64,000 nt of DNA, taken from positions 1 through 64,000 of the forward strand of contig FWCC01000152.1 of assembly GCA_900169235.1 (NCBI GenBank). The letters run 5' to 3'. The notes below the pieces were generated by a model. It worked only from the letters and a program-made list of their open reading frames with translations. It ran no database searches and was not told the DNA's origin. Source of the DNA: Zarea fungicola. Lineage: Eukaryota; Ascomycota; Sordariomycetes; Hypocreales; Cordycipitaceae. A program made the position numbers and the translations under genes. This document shows, piece by piece, positions 1-13,134 of the stretch (the first letter of the stretch is position 1; the number at the start of each line of letters is the position of its first letter).

Positions 1-3000
1 TATATTTTTCCTATTTGTTGTTGATTTTTAATTCTAATTTGAGGTTAGGAAGGCGCGACGCGGTGGTCACGGCGGTGGGGTGGTCACCGTGGTGGGGAGC
101 ACCCACTACGCAGTGGTGGGTGCTGGCACAGGTAGTTATATTCAGCCACGCATTTACGCACAAGTACGTAATATCAGGCCGATGGCTGTACAAAGCAGGT
201 ACGTAGGTAGTCGTCTCGAGTAAATTAGCCAAACTCTACACGGACATTGAAAAATAAGTAAAGGACACTAAGGACTTTTTAATCACCACTAATTATCTGG
301 GAGTGTGAGGGCTAAAAGACGCTGGCTAGCTCAAAGGGGGTTCACAATCTGCCGCAGATGAGAATCAAAACGTAACAACCTATTTCGATGGAACAAGGTG
401 GATATGGATTTGTTCATTATCCCAATGCAGCGGGATAATAAAAGTATTAAAAATATTAAATCTAAAATATTAAATCTAAAATTCATTTATTCGTTTACTC
501 TCATTTTCGGAGGGCAAAAACGGAGAGAAACAAACGCTAGGCCTCCCTATTGTTGCCCTCTTGTCTTAAACGCCCACCAACCTCTCTCAGACTCTTCTTC
601 CCCACGATTGCGCGTCTCGCCAAACTTGATTCTACATATACACAACGCGTCACAGATACCGCGTTTCTAGCCAAACGTTGAGCGCAATGGTTGCTGATCT
701 CTAGATTTTGCAGTGGTTAATCTAGCCACACCCACCTGCACTGTCACCGTTTGGTGTTCAATGCTTTGTGGGCAAGTCTTGCTTCTTTGCCCATCAAATC
801 GATCTGTTTTCGCAATGTCTCTCTTCGGGCACCTGTTCATCTCTCCTTCTCTCAACTTTCTTCCTCTTTTTGATCAAAATGTAGTATAATCGCACTCCCC
901 TGGTTATATCCAAAACTGCCGCCATTCCATCCCGTCTTGGAACGGGCTGCCTACTATTGGAAAGACATTCCCCGGATTTTCATGTAACTAGGAGGCATAA
1001 GCTGTAGACCAATTTGTCCTTTTACGACGGATTACGGAGAGTTGTGTGCTGTGTACAATGCAAGTAGAAAGAATTCCAGGAGTATTTGTGCGACTTCGCA
1101 AGGACAGACTACTGCTGCAATCAGACAAATATCATTGAATGACGAATCAATAATGATAAATAATAAATCAGAATAGGAGTCGTGGGCTGTACGAGCTACC
1201 AGTAATCGGTGGTGCGAGATATGCTGCTTTCAGCCCGCCTTGCGCTAGACTAGACGAATAGGCTTTCAATGCGTCGCATCGTACAGGGCGATCGATCAGG
1301 CCATAAAATGCCAATCTCCTGCAGGGTCTGGCATCCATCACATTTTTGCAAAATCCGATATCTTTCCTACATAAATACCCGAGCATTTTCTTTTCTCACA
1401 GAGCCGGCCAACCAACCGCGTCGGCGGGCATATATACACACACACATACAGTACACCCTTGCTTCCCATGCTCTCCCTCGATCTACAGAAATTACATTGG
1501 AGGCATGTTGAACTTATGGGAATGGTGCAGCCTCTATGCGGCCCGATCCAAGCTTGTACCTGAATGTCTTGGAATGGAGTAGCCACTCTATTTCAGCTGG
1601 TCACTGGCCCTCGCCCCCATACCACCTCCCCAGATTTCTGACTGGTACGGAGTACAAAAAGGAACTCGGGGAACACAAGAGTATGGGAGTGTGCAAATCC
1701 AGTGAATGCGAACCAGTGCTTGCCGTCCGATCTAAGACATTGGTGTCTCTGCTTGAAAATGCTCAAAACTTGACATGTTTTGATCAGCTGATGCAATGCG
1801 GGGAAAGAGTCTCGTTGGGTGATTTCCTTTTTCGTTGGAGAACTTGGCCTCGCTCTCTCCCTTTGCTTTGTGTACTTTCGCTGCTCGCGCCCTTTCGAGA
1901 TGGGCAATCTGGAAAGCACATCTAGACAAGCCGGGCACCAAAACGCGGGCCGCGAACTAACTAGAATACCCATTTCGCCATGCTGACCGTTGAAGCCGCT
2001 GATGAAATCGTTAATGTCCGTCAATTTGATAAAATCGAGGACAAATAATAAACGCAGTTATAGCCGTGTGGTTTCGGCAAGTCTGTACAAATGAAGTGTC
2101 AGTTCAAAAACGCTGTTGGCGGCAAAATGTTTGTCAGAATCGCATAATATGACAAACAAGCCTTTGAGGCATCCCAATGAACACAGGGAGTTATTATGCC
2201 AGAAATAAAAAGCATGTGAGAGAAGGCGAGTTGGTTGGCCCTTGCGTCTTAAGGCTGACTTTCCTCAAAGAGGCAAGGCACCGTTTCCTCGGGAAAACAA
2301 GTGTGAGAGGGGGAAAAAAGCAAAGAATGAAAGAGACAAGCCTCGGGGACCCGGCGACTTGGTTCGCTTCAGAGTGTCTTTTTTAATTAAAACATGGTCC
2401 CGGAGCTTCGGGTCACGTTCCGTCTCATACAAGGACGAGCATGGGTGTGTGTTGGGTTAAAATATCATTTATGACAGAAGCATTAGCATCGTTCCAGTGT
2501 TTTGGTACGCTTGCACCACCACTACCACCCTTAAAGACTAAAATCAAAATAAAAATTTGGCAGATGACTTTTAATTCCTTGTCACCCTTTTGCGTTTTTT
2601 CTAATTGTTCAGAGTGGTGTGATTGTTTCTGGGCTGGCTGCGTTCTGCTCTCTCCCTCTACGGCATGCCACCCCCTCCTTATTGGTGTATGAATGAGGCG
2701 ATATATGACGAGTTACAGATGACGCATCACTGAAAGCTCGCAAGTCTCAGCCACAGTTGCAAAAACTAGTAACAATGATGGGAGAAAGAAAATAAGACAG
2801 CCATTTTCACGCGCTCGTCAGCTGCGTGAGCCAAAAAGTAAAAGTCCCAGGGATAATTAAGGATTCCCTGGCAGTGGTGAAAGCGGCGCTCGGCACACCA
2901 CTCACTGTAAGCACGGTTGGCTTCACCTTTACTTGGTAGAGGCGCTAACATATAGCGCGATTTGTGCGCCGCACAGGGCCGGAGGCGACAACAAGTGGAG

Positions 3001-6000
3001 TCGATTCGAAGCTGTCGGGCCGTGCTCATACTATGTACAAGTTTGACTGGTATCTTTTTGAGGTGCCATCTTCTAAGTTGGAGAGTACTTTGTTTCCTTT
3101 TGCTGATTTTTTTTTATAAAAAATATCCATTAAAAATAATTCATATGTTACTAAAAACTTGCTTCCTTCTTTGTCTGCGCATGTATCATGCATTCGATAG
3201 GGATACCCGCTGCCACGTCCCAGCAATTCGGAGCTGAGGCAATTGGCCGTTTTAGTTGGCACGGTTATGCAGGAACAGAGTGTATGGTTCAGACAGAATA
3301 CGCAGCACAGTAAGTCGTTGGTCAGTTGACATGAACTGGCTACATCATCACCACCACGGCTGGTATGCACCACTCTCGCATACTGTCCAATGATACAGAG
3401 TAAAGCTTCCCCAGCCCTTGATTTATTTCTTTATAAGGTTTCCTGGGGCTAAGACAATGGGAGAGTCGAACCGTGTCTTCCAGAAAATGAATTAGAAAAA
3501 AAATAAAAGACACGGCAACGAGTAATTAAATAATTACTACATTATATTAAATAAATAAATAAAATAATGCAGTAAAATAATGTCTTTGATACTTTCTTCT
3601 CTTGAATCATCGGATTCTCTATTCCATGGCTCAGACTTGTGCCTGATCATACCCCTACAGCGCAAATTATATTGTTTCTTTCCTTTTATCGCGCCCCAGG
3701 AAAGCAAAAGTGGCAAACCCGGCTTGCATGCGCTGGCACGGCCCGTTGTCGACCAAACCAACCCCTCTCGTCTCCGTCAAAGCCATCTGTGGCTTGCACG
3801 GTCAGGGGACAGGCCCGGATTTCTGGGAATCTCTGCACGATTGGGAAAAGATGACCTGTATCTTTTTATGCCCGTTTGTTATGTCTCCACTGGCGGCCTG
3901 CCCGTCATCCCGTGTCTGAACATCATACAATAAGAAAATAAAAAGGTACAAGTGTGTTTTTTTTTTTTTGGTAACTTCCTACCACGATGAAGCAGACGGC
4001 GTGGTGTTGTTACTCAGAATCATGATTTGCGTATTTGCTGAGAGACACAGGGATGGCATATCATTTCGCGTTGTGCCACAGTAGCTACACCTATAGTATG
4101 TCCGTGGTTACTATGCTCTACTACCAAGTTATTGCCTTAAATTGTACTCGGTCACGGAAATAGCCAGGCATTACACATGGACGGCACATCTCCTTCAGCT
4201 CCTGCCTGGCTGGGAGTAGCCGTCATGGCGTTGTACAATTCATTTTCTAAGTCGCCACATGAGGCAAATTTCTCTCCAGGCCCGCCACATGGCTTGCTTC
4301 GGGCCGTTGGCTGATGGGCCACGGGATCGCGAATGTACAGAGACTTGGAAATATCAACAGGCGCAAATTCCACCAATACATGGCAGCACAATCATGGAGA
4401 AACAACCCTGAAATCGCCATGCGTGTGTGGCGAGATAGGCAGGGGTCTATTCCGTGCTTCCCGCCTCCTCAGTAGTCAACCGAAACTAAGCAATGGCCAT
4501 ATTACGATGATACGAAGCAGTTAGTGGTAAATTATGCCTATTGTCTTGTCGCCTTGTTTCCTCGCCGCGAAAGGTCGGGAGCTCTAGCAGTCTCTGTGGG
4601 TGGCGTACATTTAACCTAGCGCCGGTTTCCTTTCCCCGGACCCAGGAAAGCGGGTTTGCTAGGCTGGCGGGCCGCTCTTATCAACCTTGTGACCTATGTA
4701 AAATCAAGCGGGGGCCAAGAGGGACGGGATGGCATGCTCTTGGTTCTGATACAATGGCGAACGAGAAAAGCAAGGTTCAAGGCGGAGGCGGGAAGGCGAA
4801 GTAGGGACTAGAAATAAAGGTGAGAAGGCGTTTGAGTCTGTGCAGCGACTGGATGCAAATCGCCGATCCTTTTTCTGATCATAAATGACATCCAATGACG
4901 GTTACCAATCGCATCCAGTCTGAAAGGCCACCTGCCAAGTCATTTGCTTCTTTGGCGATGCGCAGGACTCGGTCCTTGATGGAGATATCCTGTCCGGGAC
5001 GGTGTAGACTTCCTTTTCTGTCGCACATGCATCAATGTGTGCTTTTCATCGGCCCATGTCTAGCTGACGGGGGCAGTGGACAATCTGCAAGGCATCGGCG
5101 CATAGGTAGTTGAATGATATGCTATTTTAAACCTGGTGGTGCGTGAGAATCGTGCTCTCCGTTATTAAGGGCATGCAGCCAGCCTGTGGAAACGCTGGTA
5201 ATGACTTGCAGGTCGCACAGCATCGTATTACCTGCATTGAGTGTAAGCTGTGAGATGTCGGCGCAGTGCTGTTTGCTGCGTAGCTGCGTAGCTGGCGACA
5301 GATAAATTACTGTAGACAGGAAGAGATGCCTCACGTGTTTGTCTAGTTCGATGGTCGAGTTACCCTGTATTCGCATGACAAGGATAGGAAGGCACGAACG
5401 GACATATCGAGGACCCCTGTTACATCCCTGGGCATCCATTGCTTTGAAGCTGTACTTTGTGATTTTTTGACAAATGACCTGCTTCCTTGCCAGCATTCCA
5501 GCCCAAAACCATGTTGCCAACAAGGAATTGTGGTTGGGCCATGCGGACTTCCCCCAGGTTTGGAGAACAGACCGTTGGCGCGATTCAACTGGAGAAAAGT
5601 CATGTGGGTGGGGGAAAGATGATGGGATTGGGAATCGATGTGATTGATGTGCTGGCATTTCCCAGGGCTCTGACACGCTGTGTCGGGCCAGCTGACTACA
5701 GGGGGTGTGAGTCCTGAAAGTGTACGTACTGGTTGAACAAGGAGGCACTTGCAACTGGCTGCGTCAAGCCCAGACCTGAAAAACGACAGCCTGCCAGTTT
5801 ACCAGTTGATACCTGCGCGAGCATACTACTGGTCCCTGCGGCGGCTGGCCCGAAGTGCCCCTGTTTCCAGTGTACCCAATCCCCTAAAGCATCCCAACAC
5901 CTACCTGTACCATATCCTGTTCCATTTTTTTTTGCCACTGCGTGAGAGCTGGGGTTGCAGGGGCGGGGGCAACAGGTGACGCTCATCTCTGCGCTGGCAA

Positions 6001-7734
6001 CCTTCAAACTAATGGTTCCAATCTGAAAGAGGGAGCTCATGACTCTCTTTCTCAAATGCATACCGTCGTACATTGGTCCTTCTCACTGACCGCCCTCCTG
6101 CTTACGAGGAGGCGCAAGGACAAACCAAACATTTGGTCACCGCCGGAATGAATAGCTACTAACTAGTCGTTCTTCTGAGATTGCTGGGTGTGATGTGATG
6201 CTGAGATTACAAGGCTACATACATATGGCTGAGGCGAGCGCTGGCTGACCTCATGATCTAAATTTACCCGCCCGAACAACTTGCTCCCCAAAAGGCTTCA
6301 CTCCCTTTCTGCGTGGTACGTAGCACCACAGCAAATATGGTCAGTTATACGGAGCAAATGAGCGAGCGTGGAGGGGACAAGGCTTAGGTCAGGCGCAGCG
6401 GCTTGAACCTATCCAACGTATGCCTGAAAATTAATTCCAACTTGTGACTGAATCCTGAATGTTTCCTTCGGATTTTATGACAACTTTCAATGTTTTCTTT
6501 GGGCTCGGCGACGTTCAAAGGATTGGCTATCAAAGACACTGAAAATTATTAGTCAATGCTTGTCACACAGGCATTCCCCAGACCGGGGCAAGAAATGGTC
6601 AGCAGGCGCCCCAATGGCTGAGCCCTTTTGCCTGTGGCCGAGCAGTAGGTGTTGCGTTGCCCCCCCGCCAAACGGTACGTAACATTGAGCCTTTGCCAAT
6701 TCGTTTAGTTAGGGCTCCGCTCGCCAATTGAGCGCCTCCCGGATTAGGGACCCTACCCTTGCTCGAGCCCCGGAAGCAGGTAGCCAAAGGGTTCGAAACG
6801 GATCATGCCGCGGTTGGGAGGGCCAAACGGGGGTTGTTCGAGAGTCCGCAGGTCACTTGCCTCAAATCATTTCCCTCAATTGTTGCCTATACTTGAAAAA
6901 AAAAGGAGAACAATGCCAATTGTAAAGTTTTTTTCTGCCAACTGAATTGAGAGTGATTAGTTCTGTAAAAGGGTCCAGCGCCTGACCGGCGCTGCCTCCA
7001 TTCAGGGCTACACACGGCAAGGAAAACGGTAAAGGTCCTACCGTTTCGGGTTGCTGGCCGGCCTCGTGACTGAGCAGAGACTGGGTGAGATTGCCTCTGG
7101 TGCGCACGGCACCGTTTTGCATAAGCCTCGGCCACCCAGGGCCGAGCTGGGCCGTGGCAGCAAACGGAATGCCTTGCTTTGCTCAGCACCTTTCTCACCA
7201 TCTGGCCCCGTCATGTGATTGTTCCAGCGGTAACAATGCCACGCAGGGCTGGGGGCAACTGGTTCCTGGCTTCTGGGACGTAAAAGCACCCAGGCTTTGG
7301 GAGTGATCTGAAGTGACTTAGCGTAAACTGGCAGCTAAACCATAGAAAGTAACATATTAGGCCCAAAACAGAAATACTGCTATTTTAGTACTAGCGCAGT
7401 TCATCCATCAGCTGCATGACCTTTCCGGGCTGGCTCCCCGGGCTTTAGAAATTCGCCCTCCCTTGTCCGCTCAAGCACGCCCCCAGCAGGTTCCTGCCTC
7501 TGCTGGCGGTACTTTTGGGCTCCTGGGGGGGCTTTGGGCGTACCCCCCCACACCAACAGGCCTACACACCCACCCCGTCTGGCGGCGGTCCCGTACTGCT
7601 CTTGGGTACCGCAATACCCCCGGTTCTTGCCCGTGCTGCTGGGCCCGTGGCTCTGAATAAGAGGGACGCATGGCCCCAATGCTCACCGGTCATCATCTTA
7701 CTTCTTACGGCATGCAAACTTGATAAAATTCGGT
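1..7734. other. Long gene-poor stretch, no supported gene
   Basis: All open frames here are short, overlap on both strands and have no recognisable domain or coding-like composition. Base composition is mixed, with abrupt AT-rich patches near 430-495, 3090-3145 and 3485-3585. A tRNA-like A-box with a D-stem-like pairing occurs on the minus strand near 6715-6750, but no matching anticodon arm or T-arm follows. I see no gene, RNA or intact mobile element. Confidence 0.6.
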
Positions 7735-8129
7735 TCCCCAGACTTCGCCAAACAAATCTCTCCTCTTCCTCCTGTCAACGACTCTCCACAGATTGATTTC
7801 GAAACCCTACAACGAAGTTCCTCAGGCGTCTCCGGCTCTTCACCCTCAACCACCAGTATCGACCGCCTTCTATAGGACGCAAACAGCCACTTGATACCGT
7901 CATACACCCTGGCCGCCACCTCAACTCAACCAGACAACCTCACTCCAGCAACTCATCCGTCGATCCTGGAGATTTTAAGCAACTCTGATTCCGATTCGCT
8001 TCTGGTGACGACTTTCAAGCACCCATTCTCAACAACCCGCCAGCGTGTTCCCGCTCGGCTCTTTCTCCGCACAATCCGCCTCACACCATTTTGCTCAAGA
8101 CTCTTGAGCAATTCACAGCATTCACGACA
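7735..8129 (+). promoter_or_regulatory. CT-rich 5' leader of the DUF3295 gene
   Basis: This stretch is pyrimidine-rich on the plus strand and contains no ATG between about 7715 and the start codon at 8130, which is unusual for roughly 400 bases. That is what a long fungal 5' untranslated leader looks like, and it supports 8130 as the start. The transcription start itself cannot be placed from sequence. Confidence 0.45.
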
Positions 8130-9871
8130 ATGCCATACCAACTCAACACACACGTATTAACAGTGGATGCCAACGTAATCCACAAGGTCGATACCGCCAA
8201 TCCCGCCAACCTTTATTCCATGTGGACTGGTACGTTACTACCTTGCTCTCATCCGTTTGCCCGCTGTAGGTGCAAACGCGCCGATAACAACATGGCGCTA
8301 ACCAGATACCCTTTGCCACTTCTACAGTCTTTTCCCGCTGTGCAGATTCACTTGAACAAGGCCGCAGATTAGAAAACCTCAGCTGGAGACTCTGGCAGAG
8401 AGAACAGCTCGTTGACAGCGAGACCCGCCAGTCTGCAGCCGCCACCACCCCAACAAAAACATCACCTCTGGCTGCCGCCAGCCGCCCGCAAGACTTACCT
8501 CAGCTCTCCGGCAGCGTCGACTCTTTGGTTGACGAAGACTCTGCCGATTTTCTTTCCGAGTCGGCTCCTCTTGATATCCTTCGCCCCAGGATACACCGCC
8601 TAGACTCCACTACTAGCAGCCGGGGTAGACACATTAGCTCCGACGACTTCGAAAAACTCGTCGTCTCCATCGTCAAGGACACTGCTCCATTCTCCGCACC
8701 TACCGTCACTTCACCCGTCCTTGCCCCCAAGAAGATGTCGCCTCTCACATCGACCCCTACCACAGCCGAGTCTGCTGCCGCCACCACGACTATCGAACCC
8801 GAACCCGCCATGGAGACCCGCGTTTTCATGCCCTCCGAGGTCCCTGTCTCCGATTCGTTCCCTCAGGCTGCGTATGCCGGCTCCACTGATGCCGCCATTC
8901 CTGAGCCAGAGGCGGCTCCTGCCCATCAACCAGTTGTGCAGAAGAAGGCTCCAGCCAAGTTTGCCCTTGGCGGTTCTTGCTCCTCCAGCGAGCAGGGCAT
9001 GAGTGTCGAGTTACCAAAGTCTAACCTAATTGTCCCTCCCAAGAAGGGAATGTTCCACATGGGTGGCCCTTTCGGATCTGGCCCCAGCAAGAACACACAA
9101 TCGACTAAGCCTCTACCTGAGAAGATAAGACAGGCTGTTGTGCCTACTGGACGCAATGCCGAACTCCAGGCCGAGAGTGCTATTGACTCCGACACGGACG
9201 ATGACTATGTTGACGAGAGCGCCATCGATGACGATGATGATTCGTCTGAATGGGAGGACTCGATGGAAGACAGTGGCAAATCTAGCGTTGACGAAAAGTA
9301 CTTCCAGCGCGTTGAATCTAAGGTCAACCTTGTTTCCCGACCGTCCCTCATCACGCTCATGGTGGCACAGAATGAGCGCCAAAAGGCACTCAGCAACCAA
9401 GCTTCTCACTCTGCGTCAGCAATTATGCGATCGCGCGCTGGTCCCAGCGTCGGCCCTGTTATGGGCGCCTCGCCCAATGATTCCGACGAGGGCCAGCTGA
9501 TGATGAAGGGCATGCGTCCTTCTAATTTGAAACCCATCATTGAAGTACCTCGTTCTGTTGCTCAAGCCATTCCCGCCGCTCCTAATTACGTGCACGCACC
9601 GGCAGCTCTTTCGCCTCGCACCACGCGCCGCAATATGCTTGCTACCGAGCTTACCGAATCCCTTCGCCGTCACCTTCTCTGGGAGCGTCAGCAAAAGACA
9701 TCAACTGCAAACGCAGTTCTCAAGCGCCGCCACACTTCGCACGATGTCGCCAACCTAAAGCAATTCCCTGACAAGCCTTGCCTGAAGAAGAGCGAAGATG
9801 CCAACGCCAGCAGCTGGAACCAGTACTTCAACAAGGACGCATTTGACGGATATCATTCCAAGGGATGGTAA
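8130..9871 (+). CDS. GATA_AreA-like/DUF3295 domain protein (putative nitrogen or stress regulator)
   Basis: Two exons, 8130-8229 and 8328-9871, join to a 547-residue protein. The 98-base intron starts GTACGT and ends CTACAG. The join restores the N-terminal signature YSMWTVFSRCADSLEQGRRL followed by ENLSWRLWQRE, typical of the AreA GATA-like (DUF1752) domain that also heads fungal regulators lacking a zinc finger. The C-terminal third, with RRNMLATELTESLRRHLLWE and KRRHTSHDV, matches DUF3295. The middle is Ser/Pro-rich and disordered, with an acidic run (SDTDDDYVDES, then DDDDSSEWEDS). I see no GATA zinc finger, so direct DNA binding is unlikely. A role in nitrogen or carbon signalling is inferred from family membership only. 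The family assignment is firm and the function is not. Confidence 0.85.
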
Positions 9872-12474
9872 ATCAGCACCACCACTACACATATACTACC
9901 AGGGGAGCGATGACATCAGCGACCTAATTCTACCTATATATATTCACAGCGGTAACCGAGCAGTGGGCAGTTGCCACAATGGAGCGAGCATCGGGATACA
10001 AAAATCCCACCACTAGCATGGCATTGGACATGCCTCATTTGTTACTACACATTTTTCGGCACTTTGCGCGGCGTTGCTTTGTTTTTTTCAAGATACCAAG
10101 GAAATTCTTGTTTCTTTTTTTTTAAGCCTTGTAAAGGCTTTTGGGCAATCATGTTCAGCCCGTGTTATCATCACCATTTACGTCACCGTGGTGAATTTGT
10201 ACTTTACTGGGATGTTTTTTTTGTGGAAGAAAAAACAAATGTATATTCAAGGGCAACCTTGAGACCCGCCGGTCCTGGAGGAAGCATAATTGGGCAAGCG
10301 CGATGAAAAAAGCCTGTGAGTGGATGAGGCGAAAATGAATCGGAGAGGGGCTGGAATCGGTGGTGCGTGGCTTGTGACAGTGACAGCGACAAGGAACAGC
10401 AATGGAGAAAATCGATGCACATCAAAAAAGAAGATGGCATTGAAATGAAAAAGCTTCCGAGAACTGCAGGACCGAAGAAAAAGAGTCTCATACGTACAAA
10501 AACATAATAAAACATTTGACGCTGTTCAACAAAGCTCTAATTTCTTCCCTCAAGCGTGAATGTTGTTCATGCTGTTAACTTGGTAGAGAGGTACCAACCC
10601 ACTTTCCAGCGGGCGTTGTTGGGCGTTCAGGCGGGCCACAGTCGCCCTGTGGCCCGCGGTGGCGGAGGTCGGCTGAGCAGAGTGGAAAATGGACTGCGGG
10701 GTTGTTCAATTCTGGACAGTTCCAATTCTGCAAGCGAGCCAAGCCTACTGAGTTGGGACACACAAGCCTTGTATCACCAAGTCAAGCCTTGTTTGTTTTA
10801 ACCTATAATTAGTTAGGTTTGCTGAAGAAGAGGGTGGGCGTAAAGGTTTTCAACTATTTTATGCTTCTCGTATTGTTCCCATTTCAGGGCGGCTTTTTTT
10901 TTTCTGCTAGAGGTTAACAGAGGTGTGTGCCATTTGCACCAATGATGGCTTTGATATATTCCGCGGTTCCGCAAAAGACACACGGGCTACGGGTGGCCGG
11001 AAGTCGCATTCGGGAGATATTCTGCTGATCAGACAGTTCCTTTTTTTGTCGTTGTCAACGCATTGAGATTTATTATTTGATGGCTGATATTTTGCGGAGG
11101 TGTTATATGTGGCATTAAAATGAGGATGAACAATAATCAAAATGTAAACTAAGTTTCAAGGCTTGAGAAGAGAAAGTCGGCATTTTTTTGGAAGACAAAA
11201 AAAAAAGATCATTCTCATGCGCTATTGCACGTTTTGGCAGGTTTACAGAGCCATTTTAAACACTCGGCTCGTTTTGGTGCCGAGGATGTTCAAGGTTTCT
11301 CGTGGAATTTGAACAAAAGTCATGCAGGGCGCGTGAACGCGCGCGACGGCCGCTGAAGAACTTTGCGGGGGCGAGCGGGCGGGGAGGTGACGAAAACGAA
11401 AACGACCGCAAGCAAAAATTAGCAGGGTACGTGACATGTTGGCTGTTTGAGTCTAGGGTCATCTGGCCAATAACGACGGAGTGTATGTCAGAGAGCACAT
11501 GTTTATTATTTTTCTTCTACAAAGAAATCAAGGAAAAATTTAAAGTACTTCTCGCGATATGCCGAAATTAAAGCAGATTTACAACGTATTATTCCAATCC
11601 TGTTGAATATGCAGATCATGTGCTGTCGGCTGGTACAGCCATAGCTATGATAACTACTATAACTATAAGACAGATGGCTCGCTTATTACTGAGCCACGTT
11701 TTAACACGTGTGGTTTGATACGCGTCGCGGAAGCCTCCATATTGTTTCTTCACAATAAAACCGGAAGCAAATAAAAGAAAAAGAAAAAGAAAATAATAAA
11801 ATCATTAATCATTAATTAAAGCCAGAAGCCTTTGACCTCGGCTTGTCTGCTCTGTCCCCTTATTCAGCGGGATGAGCCGTGTGCTGGGAGAGGGACATCC
11901 CCGCAGGCTGTTTGCGGCAAGAGGCCAACTTGATACTGGGGAGAAAGTCAAGGCTCAAAGTCAAAGAGATGGAACCATGGAACCATGGGGCATTTGAATT
12001 CTGGGGTAATATAATACCCCGGAGTAATGGCTGCATTCATTGGACTATGCGGAATGCACCCAATCGAGGTCTAGATCCGAATCATAAATGAAGGTAGCGT
12101 CTACCTGAATCAGTTGTGACCTGTTCCTGCCATGCCCTTCAGCTAACCCAGAGATCCATGGCAAATGGTTGATATATAGTTGAGGATAAGTAAATATTCA
12201 ACAATTGGCACTTTGTTCATTTGACTCTTTTCAAAGACCTTTGCAGTGCCTTGCCGAGTCTGGCTATTCACTGACTCACACTTACTTACGTGAACCTGCC
12301 CGTTCTGGAAGCCTTGTTCTTTTCTTGATATGCGCTTCGAAACGACAGATGACTCCTAAAGACGACTTACAACAAGGCTGAGGTAAAGATGAAGTAGCAC
12401 CAGATCCATTGTAAGGCGTAGCCATTATTTCTATAGTACTACCCATCATCCTTTTCTTTTTAAACTCATCAACC
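9872..12474. other. Intergenic, no gene seen
   Basis: It begins with the probable 3' untranslated region of the DUF3295 gene. Short frames only follow. An AT-rich patch lies at about 11755-11820. A small direct repeat of ATGGAACC occurs near 11968-11988. The last 60 bases before 12475 are pyrimidine-rich and read like the leader of the acetyltransferase gene. Confidence 0.5.
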
Positions 12475-13134
12475 ATGGATTCCCAATTCGCCCGCCAGAA
12501 TTTTGAGATCAAGACGCCCCGCGTCCTCATCCGCACAGGAATCCCATCCGACGCCGAAGCGTTCCGCGATTTCTGCACCAACGCCGCCAACTTCCCCTAT
12601 GGCGGCACACAGGCGGACTTGACCCTGGAGAAGACCACCAAGCGCATCGCTACTTTTGCGCAGTGGGCAGCCGAGGGCAAGCATGCTTGGCTCATGATGT
12701 TTGCGCGCGAAGGCAGCGGCGATTTCATAGGCTACGGCGGCTACAATGGCTTCCAAGTCGTGAATGCGGCAGACTTTCTATCAGGCCCGCCCTGCATCGG
12801 CGATGGCAAGGACGACGACAAGGTCATGGCCGACATAGGTATCATGCTGGACCACCGGTACTGGCGCCAGGGCTACGGGCTGGAGATTCTGGTCGGCCTC
12901 GTGGAGTATGCGCGGCGGGACATGGGCGCCGAGCTGTTTCGGACAGAGACGGACCTGGATAACCAAGCATGGCAGGCGCTGATGCACGGCGCCGAGGTGG
13001 GAGGATGCGTGACGAGGACCAAGGCGAGCTACGATGCGACCAAGGAGGTTTTGCAGTGGTGGTGGGATGCCACGGCGTGGGATGAGGCGAAGGGGAAGAT
13101 CAAGGCAAAGGGGAAATGGATTGATGTTGAATAA
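12475..13134 (+). CDS. GNAT family N-acetyltransferase (RimJ/RimL type)
   Basis: Single exon, 219 residues. The start has a good fungal context (CAACCATGG) and no upstream in-frame alternative. An opening strand, PRVLIRTGIPSDAEAFRDF (residues 15-33), is typical of the Acetyltransf_3 group. A central strand, DIGIMLDHRYWRQGYGLEIL (120-139), contains the acetyl-CoA pyrophosphate-binding RQGYGL motif at 131-136, and an NQAWQALM helix lies near the C-terminal part of the fold. It should transfer an acetyl group from acetyl-CoA to an amine; the substrate cannot be told. The length is normal for the family. The gene stands alone, with 2.6 kb of empty sequence before it and about 10 kb without an intact gene after it, so context gives no hint of pathway. 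Confidence 0.85.
   Translation: MDSQFARQNFEIKTPRVLIRTGIPSDAEAFRDFCTNAANFPYGGTQADLTLEKTTKRIATFAQWAAEGKHAWLMMFAREGSGDFIGYGGYNGFQVVNAADFLSGPPCIGDGKDDDKVMADIGIMLDHRYWRQGYGLEILVGLVEYARRDMGAELFRTETDLDNQAWQALMHGAEVGGCVTRTKASYDATKEVLQWWWDATAWDEAKGKIKAKGKWIDVE

Noticed and set aside
5122..5754. A 210-codon minus-strand frame in the left arm
   Set aside because: No domain, irregular codon use, overlapped by frames on both strands and no leader or promoter-like context.
6660..6800. tRNA-like signals: a D-stem-like CTCAATTGGCGAG string on the minus strand and GGGTTCGAAAC on the plus strand
   Set aside because: The two lie on opposite strands and neither forms a cloverleaf; no pairing for anticodon and T arms.
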